Shown here: in pieces, positions 47,401-58,497 of the stretch
How the letters are laid out: the number at the start of each line of letters is the position of its first letter
Numbering within the stretch: the stretch's first letter is position 1
From: Alnus glutinosa
Taxonomy: Eukaryota > Streptophyta > Magnoliopsida > Fagales > Betulaceae
Reading direction: 5' to 3'
DNA length: 64,000 nucleotides
Assembly (NCBI RefSeq): GCF_958979055.1
Contig: NC_084895.1
Location: 482,001-546,000, forward strand
Program-made: the position numbers and the translations under genes
The notes under the pieces: generated by a model
What the model saw: the letters and a program-made list of their open reading frames with translations, nothing else
Databases searched by the model: none
What the model was told of the DNA's origin: nothing

Positions 47401-47933
47401 TTTTTTTATGTCGAAGCAAAATCAATCGAGATTTGTTTTGCCGAGAGGAGCAGTTTATATGTATATGCATATAATATATAGATACACACAGAGACACAAG
47501 AAACCCAAAGAGTTGGTACTGTATAAGGAAGTGGTTCGCTTGTTCTTTCCTTTGTCAACATTTTCTCGATAAACAAACAGCGCACAAGGAGAGACTAGAC
47601 TTTACCTGCACCAGTGGCACCGGAACAAGGGACGGCCTTGTCGACCACGGCGACAGACAGGTCCGACCCGATCAGGAACTGCCGGGCGATAGTCAACCCG
47701 ATGATTCCAGCGCCGATGATCACCACATCAAAAGAACGAGAAGACGCGGATGTTACGGCTTCGGGTCGGTTTATTCGGGCGGACAGCGAAAAGGATTTCC
47801 CGGCGAGTAATTTGGAGCCAAACAAGCTTGTGTTTGACTCGAAGGCGAGGCTACCAAACTGTCTCCTTGGAGCTGAGACGACGCCGTTGGTGCAGGGATT
47901 GGGATTTGGGCGAAATGTTGAGGCCAAAGCCAT
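41445..47933 (-). CDS. FAD-dependent oxidoreductase, D-amino-acid-oxidase-like (DAO) fold, organelle-targeted
   Basis: Nine exons: 47606-47933, 46218-46367, 45426-45640, 45240-45310, 44969-45131, 42960-43131, 41987-42145, 41799-41887, 41445-41537. They join in frame to 479 residues. The first about 65 residues are Ser/Arg-rich and look like a plastid or mitochondrial presequence. The dinucleotide fold begins [15 protein letters not shown] (69-83). Later parts include [43 protein letters not shown], the substrate-side [17 protein letters not shown] and the C-terminal FAD contact [16 protein letters not shown]...GHEGQGLS. It matches the plant family of Arabidopsis At5g48440 type, whose substrate is not known to me. 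It ends 141 bp from the lipoxygenase stop in convergent orientation, so 3' UTRs may overlap. Introns 1 and 5 carry transposon insertions. Confidence 0.9.
43549..43785. mobile_element. Foldback element with 9-bp target duplication in FAD-gene intron 5
   Basis: 237 bp, starting gggaaaacttcacttaacc and ending ggattaactaaagttttccc. The flanking nine bases, aaattttta, are identical (43540-43548, 43786-43794). It contains a run of 17 Cs (43597-43613). The same family, with the C-run in a similar place, is at 62400-62703. Confidence 0.8.
44064..44405 (-). mobile_element. LINE/SINE 3' tail in FAD-gene intron 5
   Basis: On the minus strand the end reads ...cttacgcttttaataaaact-ctttattacttatcaaaac-A-rich, the same tail type as at 26743 and 54710-54912. 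Before it an open frame reads [28 protein letters not shown] and stops at 44302-44304. The frame is cut off upstream, so this is the last part of some retroposon-encoded protein. Confidence 0.65.
47119..47277. mobile_element. Foldback MITE with 9-bp target duplication in FAD-gene intron 1
   Basis: 159 bp. gactaatatttgcggcacaa at the left, and a right arm whose inverse reads gagttatgtttgctttacaa. Both continue into atttgtacacactttgt and acaaagctgac. The flanks are identical nine bases, ataaatgaa (47110-47118, 47278-47286). Confidence 0.85.
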
Positions 47934-48305
47934 TTTCTGGGTCCTAGTTTGGTCCTCAGCAGCTGTATTGAAGTATCAGAGTGAAAAAGAAAGCAGCTGA
48001 GATTCTGAGAAGACTCAAGTAGGCAGTAGAGAGTGTTCTCCTCAAGAAAAGTTTCATGCAGGGATGTATTTATTTCTTTCCTTTTTTGTTTTTTTTCTTC
48101 TTTTATTCCTTAAGTGCAAATAACCTTCCAAACATGAAGAGTCAAGATTTTTTTTTTTTAATTTTTTTTTTATGAATAAAAAAATTAAAGTTAAACAAAA
48201 TAAATTAAAAATTTTAACTAACGCAATAAATAAATAATTCATCAAAATATAATTATTCTTTAAAACATATAAATATAACTTACAATTTTAATTCAGTTGT
48301 CCTCG

Positions 48306-49490
48306 ACGAGTCTTCGTACCTTGAAATCGCTACATAATTTTTTCATTGCTGATAGTCTTAATATATCATTCTCAATGTACGTGACTAAACAATCATTCAT
48401 CCACTGATCTCACATTCTATTACGTAAATGACTTTTAACAATATTCATTACTGAAAATGTTCTTTCAGCAGTTGTGGTTGCAACTGGTAGAATTAATGAC
48501 AATGTCACCAATGAATAAACCAATAAATACACAATATCTTTTTTCATCTCTACCATCTTCTCAGCAAGTTGTCCAATACCTTTAAGTGTTGCGAATTCTT
48601 CACTAGAACACATGTCAATGATATATATTTTAAGTTGATTGTCCAAAGTGGTAAGTTGAACTACTGAAAAATCATTCGGATAAAACTGAGCAACACGAAG
48701 TATATTATCCTTATTATCTGAACCCAGGCACGCAACACAAATTAATAATTCAAAATTCGTCTCATTAAAGCGATTATTAAGTTCTTCAAGTTGCATGTTT
48801 ATAACAGTATAATAAAGTTCTACACGGTAATGCTGCGAATTTTTCATGCTTTAAACTTTTCGCCGTGATCGAGGTTGGTACATATCATCCATATTGGGGA
48901 CAAACAATTTTTTTTTTTTGCATAAAACACAAAAAAATTTCAAATAAAGAGTTTCACCCTTCTTCTCTTGTAGCATCACTAGCATGTAAACGCTGCTTTG
49001 AAACTTAAACCAACTTAATTGCATTCAGAATATCTTGATATTTTCATTGTAATGCTTAAGATAACTCATTCATAATTCCCAAAATACCTTTCATTAAATG
49101 TAAATTGAAAGCAAATTCAAAAGTCTGTAGCGACTGAATTAGTATATTTGCTTATGCTCTCTGTTCAGAATATAAACCATATTCCACGATATCTTCAATG
49201 CGATAGAAGAAAACATGAGAATAAGACTAATAATTGCACCATAATGAGAACTTCATTGCATATCTCTAGGTCTCTTTAGATTAATTTATTGATTCAAGCC
49301 ACGATCAATAGAAATTTTATTATTTTGTAGTGCTTCCACAACTTCAACAGTCCATTTTTTAAGAAGTATGTCACAACGTTTGCATGACGCTCCAACAACA
49401 TTAAAAACACTATTAACCAAGCTAAAAAAAAGTTGCAATTTAGATGTGATTTTTAGCAACAACAACAAATGCATAGTTCCTGAATAACTA
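48306..49490 (-). pseudogene. hAT-superfamily transposase (zinc-finger MYM-type-like), dead
   Basis: Two recognisable parts of a TTF/DUF4371-type hAT transposase lie on the minus strand. An upstream part reads VNVVGASCKRCD...GLNQ (49286-49440). The C-terminal dimerisation domain reads YPNDFSVVQLTTLDNQLKIY, GIGQLAEKMVE, LILPVATTTAERTFSVM, VKSHLRNRM (48410-48720). A stop directly follows LRNRM, after which the family end DQWMNDCLVTYIEND continues in frame to about 48306. Stops and shifts separate the two parts. No element ends were found. Confidence 0.82.
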
Positions 49491-49616
49491 GTTTCACATA
49501 TTGATTGTCTCTTTATCTTATCTTGATATTTTATTTGATTTTACAACATATTACTCTCTCATTATTATCTTGCTATGTTGATGTTAGATAATGATAACAT
49601 TCACCATTTGATTGGT

Positions 49617-49619
<3 letters not shown>

Positions 49620-49650
<31 letters not shown>

Positions 49651-49667
49651 TATTATTATTATTATTG
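49620..49667. repeat. AAT/ATT trinucleotide microsatellite
   Basis: About ten aat units turn into six att units, so the tract is itself an inverted repeat. Confidence 0.85.
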
Positions 49668-49777
49668 TGAATTGACACTATCATGTCACCATAGTTGGAT
49701 AATAGTGAGATAAAAGTGTGATTTATAGCATTCTTCATTTTTTTAAACATCCTACCAACTGGGCATTTTTTTTAAGA

Positions 49778-49945
49778 GGATTGCTAGAAATTGCTTTTTT
49801 ATCTTATAATTATCTCACAATGCTATGTAACAGTCTCAAACAACTCTTAAATTAGTCATTGTTAAAAAAAAAAAATCAAATTAATTGAAATCATCACGTC
49901 AGTATTGTGAGATAAATATGTGGTATATAACATTACTTTTCTTTT
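49778..49945. mobile_element. Probable degraded foldback MITE
   Basis: The left side, attgctagaaattgc...taattatctcacaatgctatgt, pairs imperfectly with the inverse of attgtgagataaatatgtggtatataacatt (49906-49936). The ends and target duplication are uncertain. Confidence 0.4.
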
Positions 49946-52054
49946 AAATAACATCACAAAAAAGTACTGTATTTGATAGTTCTTTTTTTAAAAAAAATAA
50001 ATAAACGGTTGAAAGGTGAAAAAAAAAAAATCACGTTTTCCCGCTACATATTTAAAAACACACAATTTTAAAGGCCTTTTTTTAAAAAAATAAAAATTAA
50101 AAATTAACACTCTTTCATATATTCTATAAAATGTTAAATTGCATTTAAAAAAGTCTCATTTTTATTAATTGTGTTTGGAAATTGTAACGTGGGTACGAGT
50201 CCAGGGTCCGTGGAAAGGACTATAGGGCCTTGGAGCAGGAGGACTGCTAGGTCCGTCATCGTCCTGCTAATAGTTTATATAAGATAGCGTAATGAAGCGA
50301 AGCTTATATAAGCGTAGCAGAATGATCTCTGCACACGCGTGTATAAATATTTTTAATTAATAAGACCCCAAGTAGAACCCAAGTAAACCCAGCCAAAGCA
50401 AAGTGCTACTTCTTACCCCACCCAGGTTACGATTGTCCTTTATCCAGCTCATATCACTGAATGATGTTTGAGCTTAAAACCATTAAACCAAACGTACGTT
50501 AAAATTGATTTTCTATCAAAATTTTGTTATGATGACTCGGCTTACCCAATTAGGCTTAGTCTCATCTTCTAAGTATGACCTCCCCAGCAAAAATCTAGCT
50601 AAACCTTGTGAATACACTACAGTCAAATTTGGAATAAGAGGCAATCTGTAGGCGATCTATTGAGCATTGATGTAAAACAATGCCCAATAGATTTGCAAAT
50701 ATCAACTGTAGCCATATCTGTTAGGTATTGATGTAAAACCTTGTTCAACAAATTGGAGGCCAACACTAAGATATGTTAAATGGTTATAAGCTTAAACATT
50801 AACCTAGCTTTAGGTGTGGAAATAATAAGGTAATTGAGAAATCTTCTCTCTCTCTCTCTCTCTCTCTCTTAATGACTGCGAATCCCTCTAAGGCAAAGGC
50901 TATTTCGTGTATTTACCTCGAGTAAACTTTTGACCTGTGCAAAGTACTCTCTCCACACGGATCGAGTAATACTTCGACTTCGTTGGAGGATTGGCTCCAA
51001 AGAATTGTCTGCACTCAAAGGGACTTTAAACCTTAAACCTGATAAAAATACTACTAAAATCAAGACCCTTCCTGCTTAAGCCAACCCCTAGAGTTAATAA
51101 CCGAGGAATCTTGACATTGGGTCAGATCATACTTAACCCAAACTTGGCCTACTTCCTGAAGCTCACACCATCCAATGGTCCAAGCTGTGTCTGATAATTA
51201 TGAGCTTTTATCTGCTGTTGAACTGCTACAGAACCAAGGCCAAAAAAAAAAAAAAACTTCTTCAAAAGCTTATAGGAAAAAATAGGCATCTCTTAGTCCA
51301 GCTGAGAGCTGGACGGACAGGTCTAGCTTTTATGCAGATCTTATACTATGATTGGAGCTGAGAGTAAGGAGGGTAAAGAAAATGGTATAGACAGGACTTG
51401 AAAAGTGGGCAGAAAAGGTTTTATCTGTTTTTTTTTTTTTAACTCCTCCAACTTCCTCAGTGATGTCCCAATTAAAGGATTTTGCTTATCACCTATCTTG
51501 TTCCCTCCCCTTTCGGACCTCTCCTCCCAATCACAGTATTAAGGTGTAATTTTGTTCAATTCAGCACTAGAAGTTCCAAAACACAGAAAACAAAAAGAAC
51601 AAAGTTTCTTCCGAACCGAGAAATCTATTAAATTGACATCCGTCTAAAATACATGTGAAAAAAAAAAAGGTGGGGGGGGGGGGGGGGGGGGGGGGGGCTT
51701 CCAAAATAAAATTATTCAGGCACATTGTCTGGACAGTGGAAACCAAAATTTAAGAGTGGCAATGAGGCAGGAAATACATGAGAAACTCCAGCAAGTAAAA
51801 AGTATTACATGAAGAAATATATAAAAATAGAAAGATCTCATGACAAAGGCATTCATTCAACAACCACTACTTACATTTGCTTTTGAGGTTCCCAACAATT
51901 CGAATCCTATAAACACAGGAACTCACTTCCCATTAGTGCCTGAAGTTGATCTCCCAATCGAAAAGAACAAGCTGTTGCTCTTTTAGATTAAGTTAAAGCA
52001 GCATCAATCTCAGGTCAATGTTAATCTGTTGTTCAAGAAACAGAATACCATATA
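49946..52054. other. Intergenic stretch without a recognisable gene
   Basis: Contains A- and T-rich tracts, a (CT)n tract at about 50845-50870 and a run of 26 Gs at 51672-51697. The part 50180-50420 is less AT-rich (gggtccgtggaaaggac) but has no long frame. The piece 51700-52054 is the probable 3' UTR of the PARN-like gene. Confidence 0.5.
51672..51697 (+). repeat. Run of 26 Gs
   Basis: Uninterrupted G26 preceded by ggt and an A-run. Exact length may be affected by sequencing. Confidence 0.8.
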
Positions 52055-55000
52055 TCAAAGGTCATCCAAGTTAATAACCAAGTCACTAAACCAGTGAACT
52101 TCCAATGGATTTGTTTCAGAATCAGTTTTCCCAAGGCAATCAGGTTCTTCCAAAACTTTTTCTAAGGACTCTGCCAAATCTGCCTCCCATATACCTAACC
52201 TACAAATGTTCTTGTAGTTTGCATAACACGCTGCTCTTAGGCCTTCCGAGACCATCTCCCTCAAAGATCCGCAAATCTCTTCACTATTCATTACATTGAG
52301 AAAAGTTTCAGATAAACCAGGTTTCCAAAAAACGACAATGGCACAGCTCTTATCCACTAACCGAACATCAAATTCTTCAGAGAAAACGTCATGCGACCCT
52401 TGGAGCAAGCTTTTCAGTTTTCCAGCAGTCATTGTACGCTTAAATCCCCACAAGAAAACCAAATGCTCACAACTCACTTTTCTTGTACTGTTTGTCCAAA
52501 TACTAACATCCCCATCAGTTGATTCTTGAGGACTCATGGAGCATGGATTTAAAATGTTTGCATACTCCTCAAGGGCCGGAACCAAACTTTTGTTATCAGA
52601 TTCGGCTGGTGCAATTCGTAGAATGGAGCAGAGCTTTGCAAACAAATAAGCGATGCGTAGAACATTATGCCCATGAATCTTGCCTTCATTCACAGTATCT
52701 GATTAACATAAAATTGGTATACAGAATTCAGGTCTGCTCTGAAGTAAATGACCAAGATGTGGTTACTAGCAGACTCACAAGCATGAGATTAAGGTCAAGT
52801 AGTTTATAACTAGTATTTTTTCAAAAGAAATTTTCAATTTGGAACATAAAATTTCAATTATGAAGTACCGGTACAGATATTGGATGCAGATATGTTAAGA
52901 TACGGACATGAAAAGAAACCAATTCGTGAACTTTAGTTAATTAATATATGAATAAAATAATTTAAATATAAATACAAAGGCTTAAAATATGTACAAGTAA
53001 TTAATCTGTCATAGAAATTACAAATAACAAAACAAACACATCTATGTTTGACATTCATAGCATTTGAAATTTTGAAAGGAATTGAATTAGCCAAAAAAAC
53101 AGAGAAGAAACAGATCAGCAGAACATAAATAAACAAGTTGTTTGCATTATTGCAGCAATAGTATAAGCCTGCCTACCCTTAGCCAAAAAACTGAAAAAAG
53201 AAGAGAGAAAAAAGAATTGAGCCAGACTACTGTAGGTGACCCTCACGCCAACGAAATCCTCAATCAAGAAACTATCACTGAACCTAGGTGGGAAATCCAA
53301 TTCTGAAGCAAGGATTATCTTTTCTTTCTTTCTTTTTTCCAACCAAACATGCCCCTAGTTCTAAAATTATCCAAGTGAGCACTGACATGAACCATGGCTG
53401 TGTTTCTATGTGTGGATGAGCGCATGTATGTGTTTGTGTTTTACGCCCAAGAAAGAGTGACAGACCTTGGTGCAGAGTTTCCATATCGATGGGTGCAAAA
53501 AAATGATCCTTTAAGTAGGAAATAGCTGTAGGTATATTGGTAACTTTTCTCAAAGGGCCAATTTCCTTCATCAGTTGCTGGACATCAAGTACAAGTGGGA
53601 AAACCAAGCGCAAGGAGCACATAAATTCATCAACATTAGGAGGTAAAGGAGTGATGAACTTTGAATGAATAAATGTAAAATCTGCATGAAGCAACAAAAT
53701 TCTGTAAGATGAAGAATTAAAGAAAGCAGGTCATGGTTATTAGTGTTTGAAGGTATTGAAAATTATTTATATAGAGATACACCATTAAGGGAATTGTGGG
53801 AGACAACAGGTCTCTGTGAAGCAGAAATCAAGTCGATCACCTCTCGAAAGCCACGGACTTTCTTGGTTTGTTCGTCTTGAAGATTTTGAAGCTCATTCTG
53901 TCAATCAAAACCTCAATTACATAGCTTAGTAGAAGCTTCACCATGCATTTAATAACCAAAAAAAATTGATTCTACTTGCTACCTGAAGCAAAACCTTGTC
54001 CTCTTTTGAACTTGTCAAAATGACACGAACTGTCTGGGTTGCCCCACCCTTCGCCGGGATTATTAAAGGAACAAGGTCATCAGAGAATTCTTCCAACATC
54101 TGTAGCCAACCCAAAAAAATTAAAAATATTCCACATGAAGCCCAAAATGAAAATTAAAATCCATACTAATTATACCAGCACTAAGGGAGAGAAAACCTCA
54201 GCATCACTTCAACCAACGGATATAAAACTTTATTAGATCAATCTACCTCTAGCACGAGCTGCACTTGACGTTCGCTGCAAACATCAATATTCATGCATGG
54301 TCTTGTTCCATACTCTTCATTCCCTAAGACAAGTTTTCTTAGTGAACTCAAAAGCGGCTCTGCAAATTACAAGTAAATGCACCAAGGAATAAAATTGAAC
54401 AAGAGTACACGCATAAAGAAATAATCAAATTAGGAGCATTATCCTTACCATCTCTGTTTGCACTAGAATCTTTACATGCATTTCTCCAATGCTTAACCCG
54501 TGATTTAACCCTCTCAATGAATACTGAATCAGCAACACTAGGTGTAGAAGAAGATTTCACTACATGAGTGATGGGCATTGGATTCCTCATCTGAAGTCTG
54601 GCTGCAGGCTCTTGTGCCCTAGATAAGTACGATATGCCTGTCACAAGAAAATTAACCTTTTTGTTCTGCTTGCTATAGGAGATTTTACCATCATGAAAGG
54701 ACTTTGAAGTAGATTAAGTCTTTTTTTCTTTTCTTTTTTCTATACTCTGTATCTTTGGACAGGTGCTTTTGTTTCTCATGTGTTAATTAGTTATCATGAT
54801 TTTCTTATTCTTTTTTCTCCTTTTACCTAAGTGTTTTCTCATGTATACTTCTAGTGTACCTAAGGATGCCTTACGCTTTTAATGATATCTCGATTACTTA
54901 TTAAAAAAAAAAGAGAGAAATTATGAGACATTAATCTGAAAACATAAATAGCATTTTATCTGCTTTTGGTTACAATATCCCTAGTAAAATCATCAGCATC

Positions 55001-55900
55001 TGCCACTTGTTTAATTGAAGATAATATTATTAGACAAGATTATGGTCTGAGATTAAAAATCTTAAATCTTTGGAGTTCATATAACTATAAGGCTCACCAT
55101 CGTATATACAGGCATTAAAATCAAAACCGTCTCGAGCCATGGACGTCAAATATGATGTTTGACATGAAAAACTATAAGATGGCATTCCCATCTTCAGCTC
55201 ATCCCTAGGGAACAAATGGAAGTTATATCTGCACCAAAAGCAAGAAGATACCGTCATCAATCAAGTCTTGTGCATAAGAAGGCTGTTTGAATCTTAGTAT
55301 TCAAAGTTTTCTCCTTTTTTGTGGCCTTGTTTCCACACCCACAAATTGGTTTGGAGGTAACATTTCCCTTTTATTTTTTTTTTCCTTTTCCTAAATGTTC
55401 TCGGAAACCAAACAGAGCGCAAAGAAGAAACAAGAAATTGATTGGACACATATAGCACCAAGCGGAGCAGTACAAGCAGTGACGAAGCTGAGGAATATGC
55501 ATTTTGTAAAGTCATTTTATTTGTTATTTTCCCACATTTTCTTGCAAAGCAAACAGAACATAAGGACAAGCACGACTCACGGGTGAGCGAGGAGCTTGGA
55601 GGCTCTAATGGAGAAGGGGCAGACGGCGAACTGGAGGAGCTGGAAGCGCTCGGCGGCGCGCTTGGCCTTGGCGTATGCAGTGTGGGGCGTGTCGAATGGG
55701 AGGACGCGGTGCCACGGCGCAGACACGGAGCCGGTCCTCTGCAGTGACACGGCGATGAAGTCGGAGTGGGCGATGTGGGTCTTGATCTCCGAGAGAGATT
55801 CCTCGAAGTTCAACTTGGTCACTTGCTTCACGCTCCATTTATTGTGGGGTTTTGTGCAGAGGCACCGTCTCTGCGGCAGCAGAGAAAGCAGAGCCGCCAT
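52055..55900 (-). CDS. PARN-like protein (CAF1/DEDD family) with degenerate active site
   Basis: Eight exons: 55581-55900, 55098-55228, 54449-54637, 54247-54359, 53983-54099, 53783-53897, 53466-53681, 52055-52698. They join in frame to 614 residues, normal for poly(A)-specific ribonuclease PARN and relatives. PARN shortens poly(A) tails from the 3' end. The N-terminus (LLPQRRCLCTKP) could be an organelle presequence. Recognisable parts are NKWSVKQVTKLNFEESL, LLQFAVCPF, YNFHLFPRDELKMG, FSCQTSYLTSMARDGFDFN, GISYLSRAQE and VVSHNSLNDFTFIHSKF. The DxE motif of the family appears as S52-L-Q54 (FIAVSLQRTG), and the late H...D pair appears as K407/N412 (GKIHGHN). Only D329 of the four acidic residues remains. 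The frame is otherwise clean, so it is probably a non-catalytic homologue. A G-box-rich foldback element lies 100 bp upstream. Confidence 0.88.
54710..54912 (+). mobile_element. LINE/SINE 3' tail in PARN-like intron 2
   Basis: gtatacttctagtgtaccta-aggatgccttacgctttta-atgatatctcgattactta-tt followed by an A-run. It is the same tail as the inverse at 44064-44130. Upstream there is only T-rich sequence without coding content. It lies between exons 3 and 2, antisense to the gene. Confidence 0.65.
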
Positions 55901-55999
55901 GGTTGGTCGCGACTCTCTTGTACTCGACAGAATTCCGTGCGCAATGTTGCCTCTGTCCCAAGGAAATTTCTTATTTTCAACATTTATTTATTTATTTTT

Positions 56000-56366
56000 G
56001 GGATATTTACACTTAATCTCCTAATTTATCCACGGTGTGGCGATTTACCCCCTAATGTACCAAAATTGGTACATGACCCCCCGAACTTGCCAACGTGTGG
56101 CAAAATCAACCTTCCGTCCAATCGACCGTTCGTTTGGACGAAAAATCGATCACGTGTAAGTCACGTGACCGTTTAAAACAGATACCTTCCCCAAATCACG
56201 TGACTTGCACGTGACTGACTTTCAGTCCAAACGAACAGTCGATTAGACGGAAGGTTGATTTTGCCACACGTTGGCAAGTTCGAGGGGGTCATGTACCAAT
56301 TTCAGTACATTGGAAGGTAAATTGCCACACTGTGGATAAATCATGAGGGTTAAGTGTAATTATCCC
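56000..56366. mobile_element. Long-TIR foldback element (Mutator-like MITE) with G-box core, upstream of PARN-like gene
   Basis: 367 bp. The arms pair over about 140 bases each, from gggatatttacacttaat / attaagtgtaattatccc through ttatccac-gtgtggc, ttggtacatgacccccc and caaaatcaaccttccgtc to cgttcgtttggac. The flanking nine bases, tttattttt, match (55991-55999, 56367-56375), though they are T-rich. The centre has four CACGTG sites (56151, 56162, 56197, 56208). No frame. It starts 100 bp upstream of the PARN-like ATG at 55900, so it belongs to the promoter or leader. Confidence 0.85.
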
Positions 56367-56584
56367 TTTATTTTTCTTTTTCTTTTTATTTATTTATTTT
56401 TTTTTTTAAAAGACTAATGCTATGAGAGGAAGTGTAATGCCACACACATTCTAGTACTTTTATTTTTAAAATATGATATTTAACATTATTATTTTTTTCA
56501 TATCTATTTATTATTCTCATGTCACACCGACTAGTAACATATTTTAAGTAACCGTCAACGTTTACATATCATAGCTTGATTGAT

Positions 56585-56827
56585 TGTTAAAATAAGTAGA
56601 GAATATCTAAAAGAATTGAATTCTATATTTCTGTGTGTCTTTAACTATGTACATGAAGGGCTTATTTATAATTGAATAAGTCGACCTATACAAGTAAACC
56701 TAAATCGACTTATACAAGAAAACATTAATTGACATAGATTATAAAATATTAATGTACAATATTATAGAATAAATCAAAAACAGTAAATTGGGTAAATGCC
56801 GTAATATATTTTGAATATATTTTAACA
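56585..56827 (-). repeat. 3' LTR of a truncated Copia element
   Basis: 243 bp on the minus strand from tgttaaaatatattc to ...cttattttaaca. A purine tract (tttgagaggga) lies just before it on the minus strand, next to the end of a Copia pol frame. No partner LTR in the window. Confidence 0.75.
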
Positions 56828-57085
56828 TCCCTCTCAAACTCAAGGTGGTAATGTTGATGCCAACTTGAGTTTGGAAACAAGATCACAAAAAGGTCCAGGC
56901 GGATGTGCTTTGGCGAACACATCAACAAGCTGATCAGCAGAAGCAATAGGACAAAAGCGAAAAGTTCCTAACAAGAAATGATGGGGCACAAAATGGCAGT
57001 CGATCTCAATATGTTTAATGCGCTCGTGAAATACATTATTGTGCATAATCTGAATCGCACTTTGATTGTCACAAAACATAGAAGT
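56828..57085 (-). pseudogene. Copia pol fragment (RNase H end)
   Basis: A frame from 57079 to 56840 reads [32 protein letters not shown] and [16 protein letters not shown], which is the end of the Copia RNase H domain. The match stops abruptly at about 57085, so the rest of the element is missing. The usual final KxxxDLVSKL is kept. Confidence 0.88.
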
Positions 57086-58497
57086 GAATCAAGTGATTAC
57101 CCTAATTCATATTTTAAGATAGGCTCTCTTTCCGATAGGTTTCATTATAATTTCAATTTTTAAACTAAATAATTAAAATTTTATTAACAGCTATTACTTC
57201 AAAAAAAAAAAAATATATGAATAATAAGAAATATGAAAGAAAAAAAAAAAAAAAAAAGATTTTTAAAAAATAGTTATTATTCGCGCGCAAAATCTCGTCA
57301 ATGAAGGCGTTGAATATCATCAGAGAGGATAGAGGGTTTAAGGGATGATTATGTTGAGCATTTTCTCTTCTGGTTAGTAATTGTAGAGAAATTGTAAGCT
57401 TATGGATCCCACTAAATTTACTTTGAAAAAAAAAAAAGAAAAAAAAAAAAAAGAAAAAAAGAAAGAGAAAAGAATCTAGGAATCTCTTATTGAGAACAGT
57501 AGAACAAACCAAAATTCAAAATCCACCCATTTATAATACAAATAAGGCTTAGATCGAACTTTTGGAAGGTAAAACCAACTAGGAACTGGGTTTTGATGAA
57601 ACATAAATAGGAACATATATCTTAAAAGAGTAATGTCATTTAGTAGACTATTATATGACTGTCATACAACTGAGATGACATGACAGTGAAAATCAACTAT
57701 TGATTTTTTTTTTTTTTTTTTTTAAGTGTTTATCTGATGGCTAATTTTCACTATCATGTTATTCCAATTATATAACTGTCCTATAAAAAATATGAGTTGA
57801 AAAACGATAAAATTAGGACTTTCCCTTGCTATTCAAAGGTGAGAAAATCTTGGGCCTAAGTGGGGTTTAGGATTATTTTTATTTTTTTAATAAAATTTTC
57901 CTCAACTCTTTTAAATTTTTAATGTTATTAGAAAAACATATATTCTATTTCTATCCTCCTAAAAGGTAGACAATGCAATTTTATAGATGGGTTGGACAAA
58001 CAATTTCTGTCCAAGAAACGGGCCATGAAACCAATGAAGTTTCATGGAGGCCTATCAAAACCATATAATCCTCTTCTTTTTATTTTATTTATTTATTTTT
58101 ATTTATTTATTTATTTTTATTTTTATATAACTTATTGTAAGCCACATCCAACATGTTAAGACATTATCAACTAAATTAATTGATACCCATACAACTATTG
58201 AATTTGTCAAAATTAATTCGTTATCTTAAAAGCTAAGATATATATATAAACAGAATAACATTTTTTATTTTGTTTCATCCTTCATTGCAAAACATCAGTA
58301 GAAAAATAATTTAAAAGCCATTATAGTTTGAGATTTAATTTGGAAACAGCAAAGTAAATAATATCATTTTCCCATTTATATGATATAATCAAGTTTCTCC
58401 CATACTCTTAAACCACATATATTTAAGGTGGGGAAAGAATCAGAATGGAAAGACTCCTCTCTGTCTCTCCCTCTCAATTAGAACTTGCATATTTCTT
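57086..58497. other. AT-rich intergenic sequence
   Basis: Long A-runs (57240-57257, 57425-57460), a T-run at 57700-57724 and tatttattt repeats at 58080-58130. A weak foldback (57607-57790; gactgtcata... against ...ataactgtcc) is present. The part just below 58498 is the probable 3' UTR of the SCPL gene. Confidence 0.5.

Noticed and set aside
57165-57512. 115-codon minus frame rich in Phe
   Set aside because: Made of A-tracts read as poly-Phe; no start context, splice signals or conserved motif.
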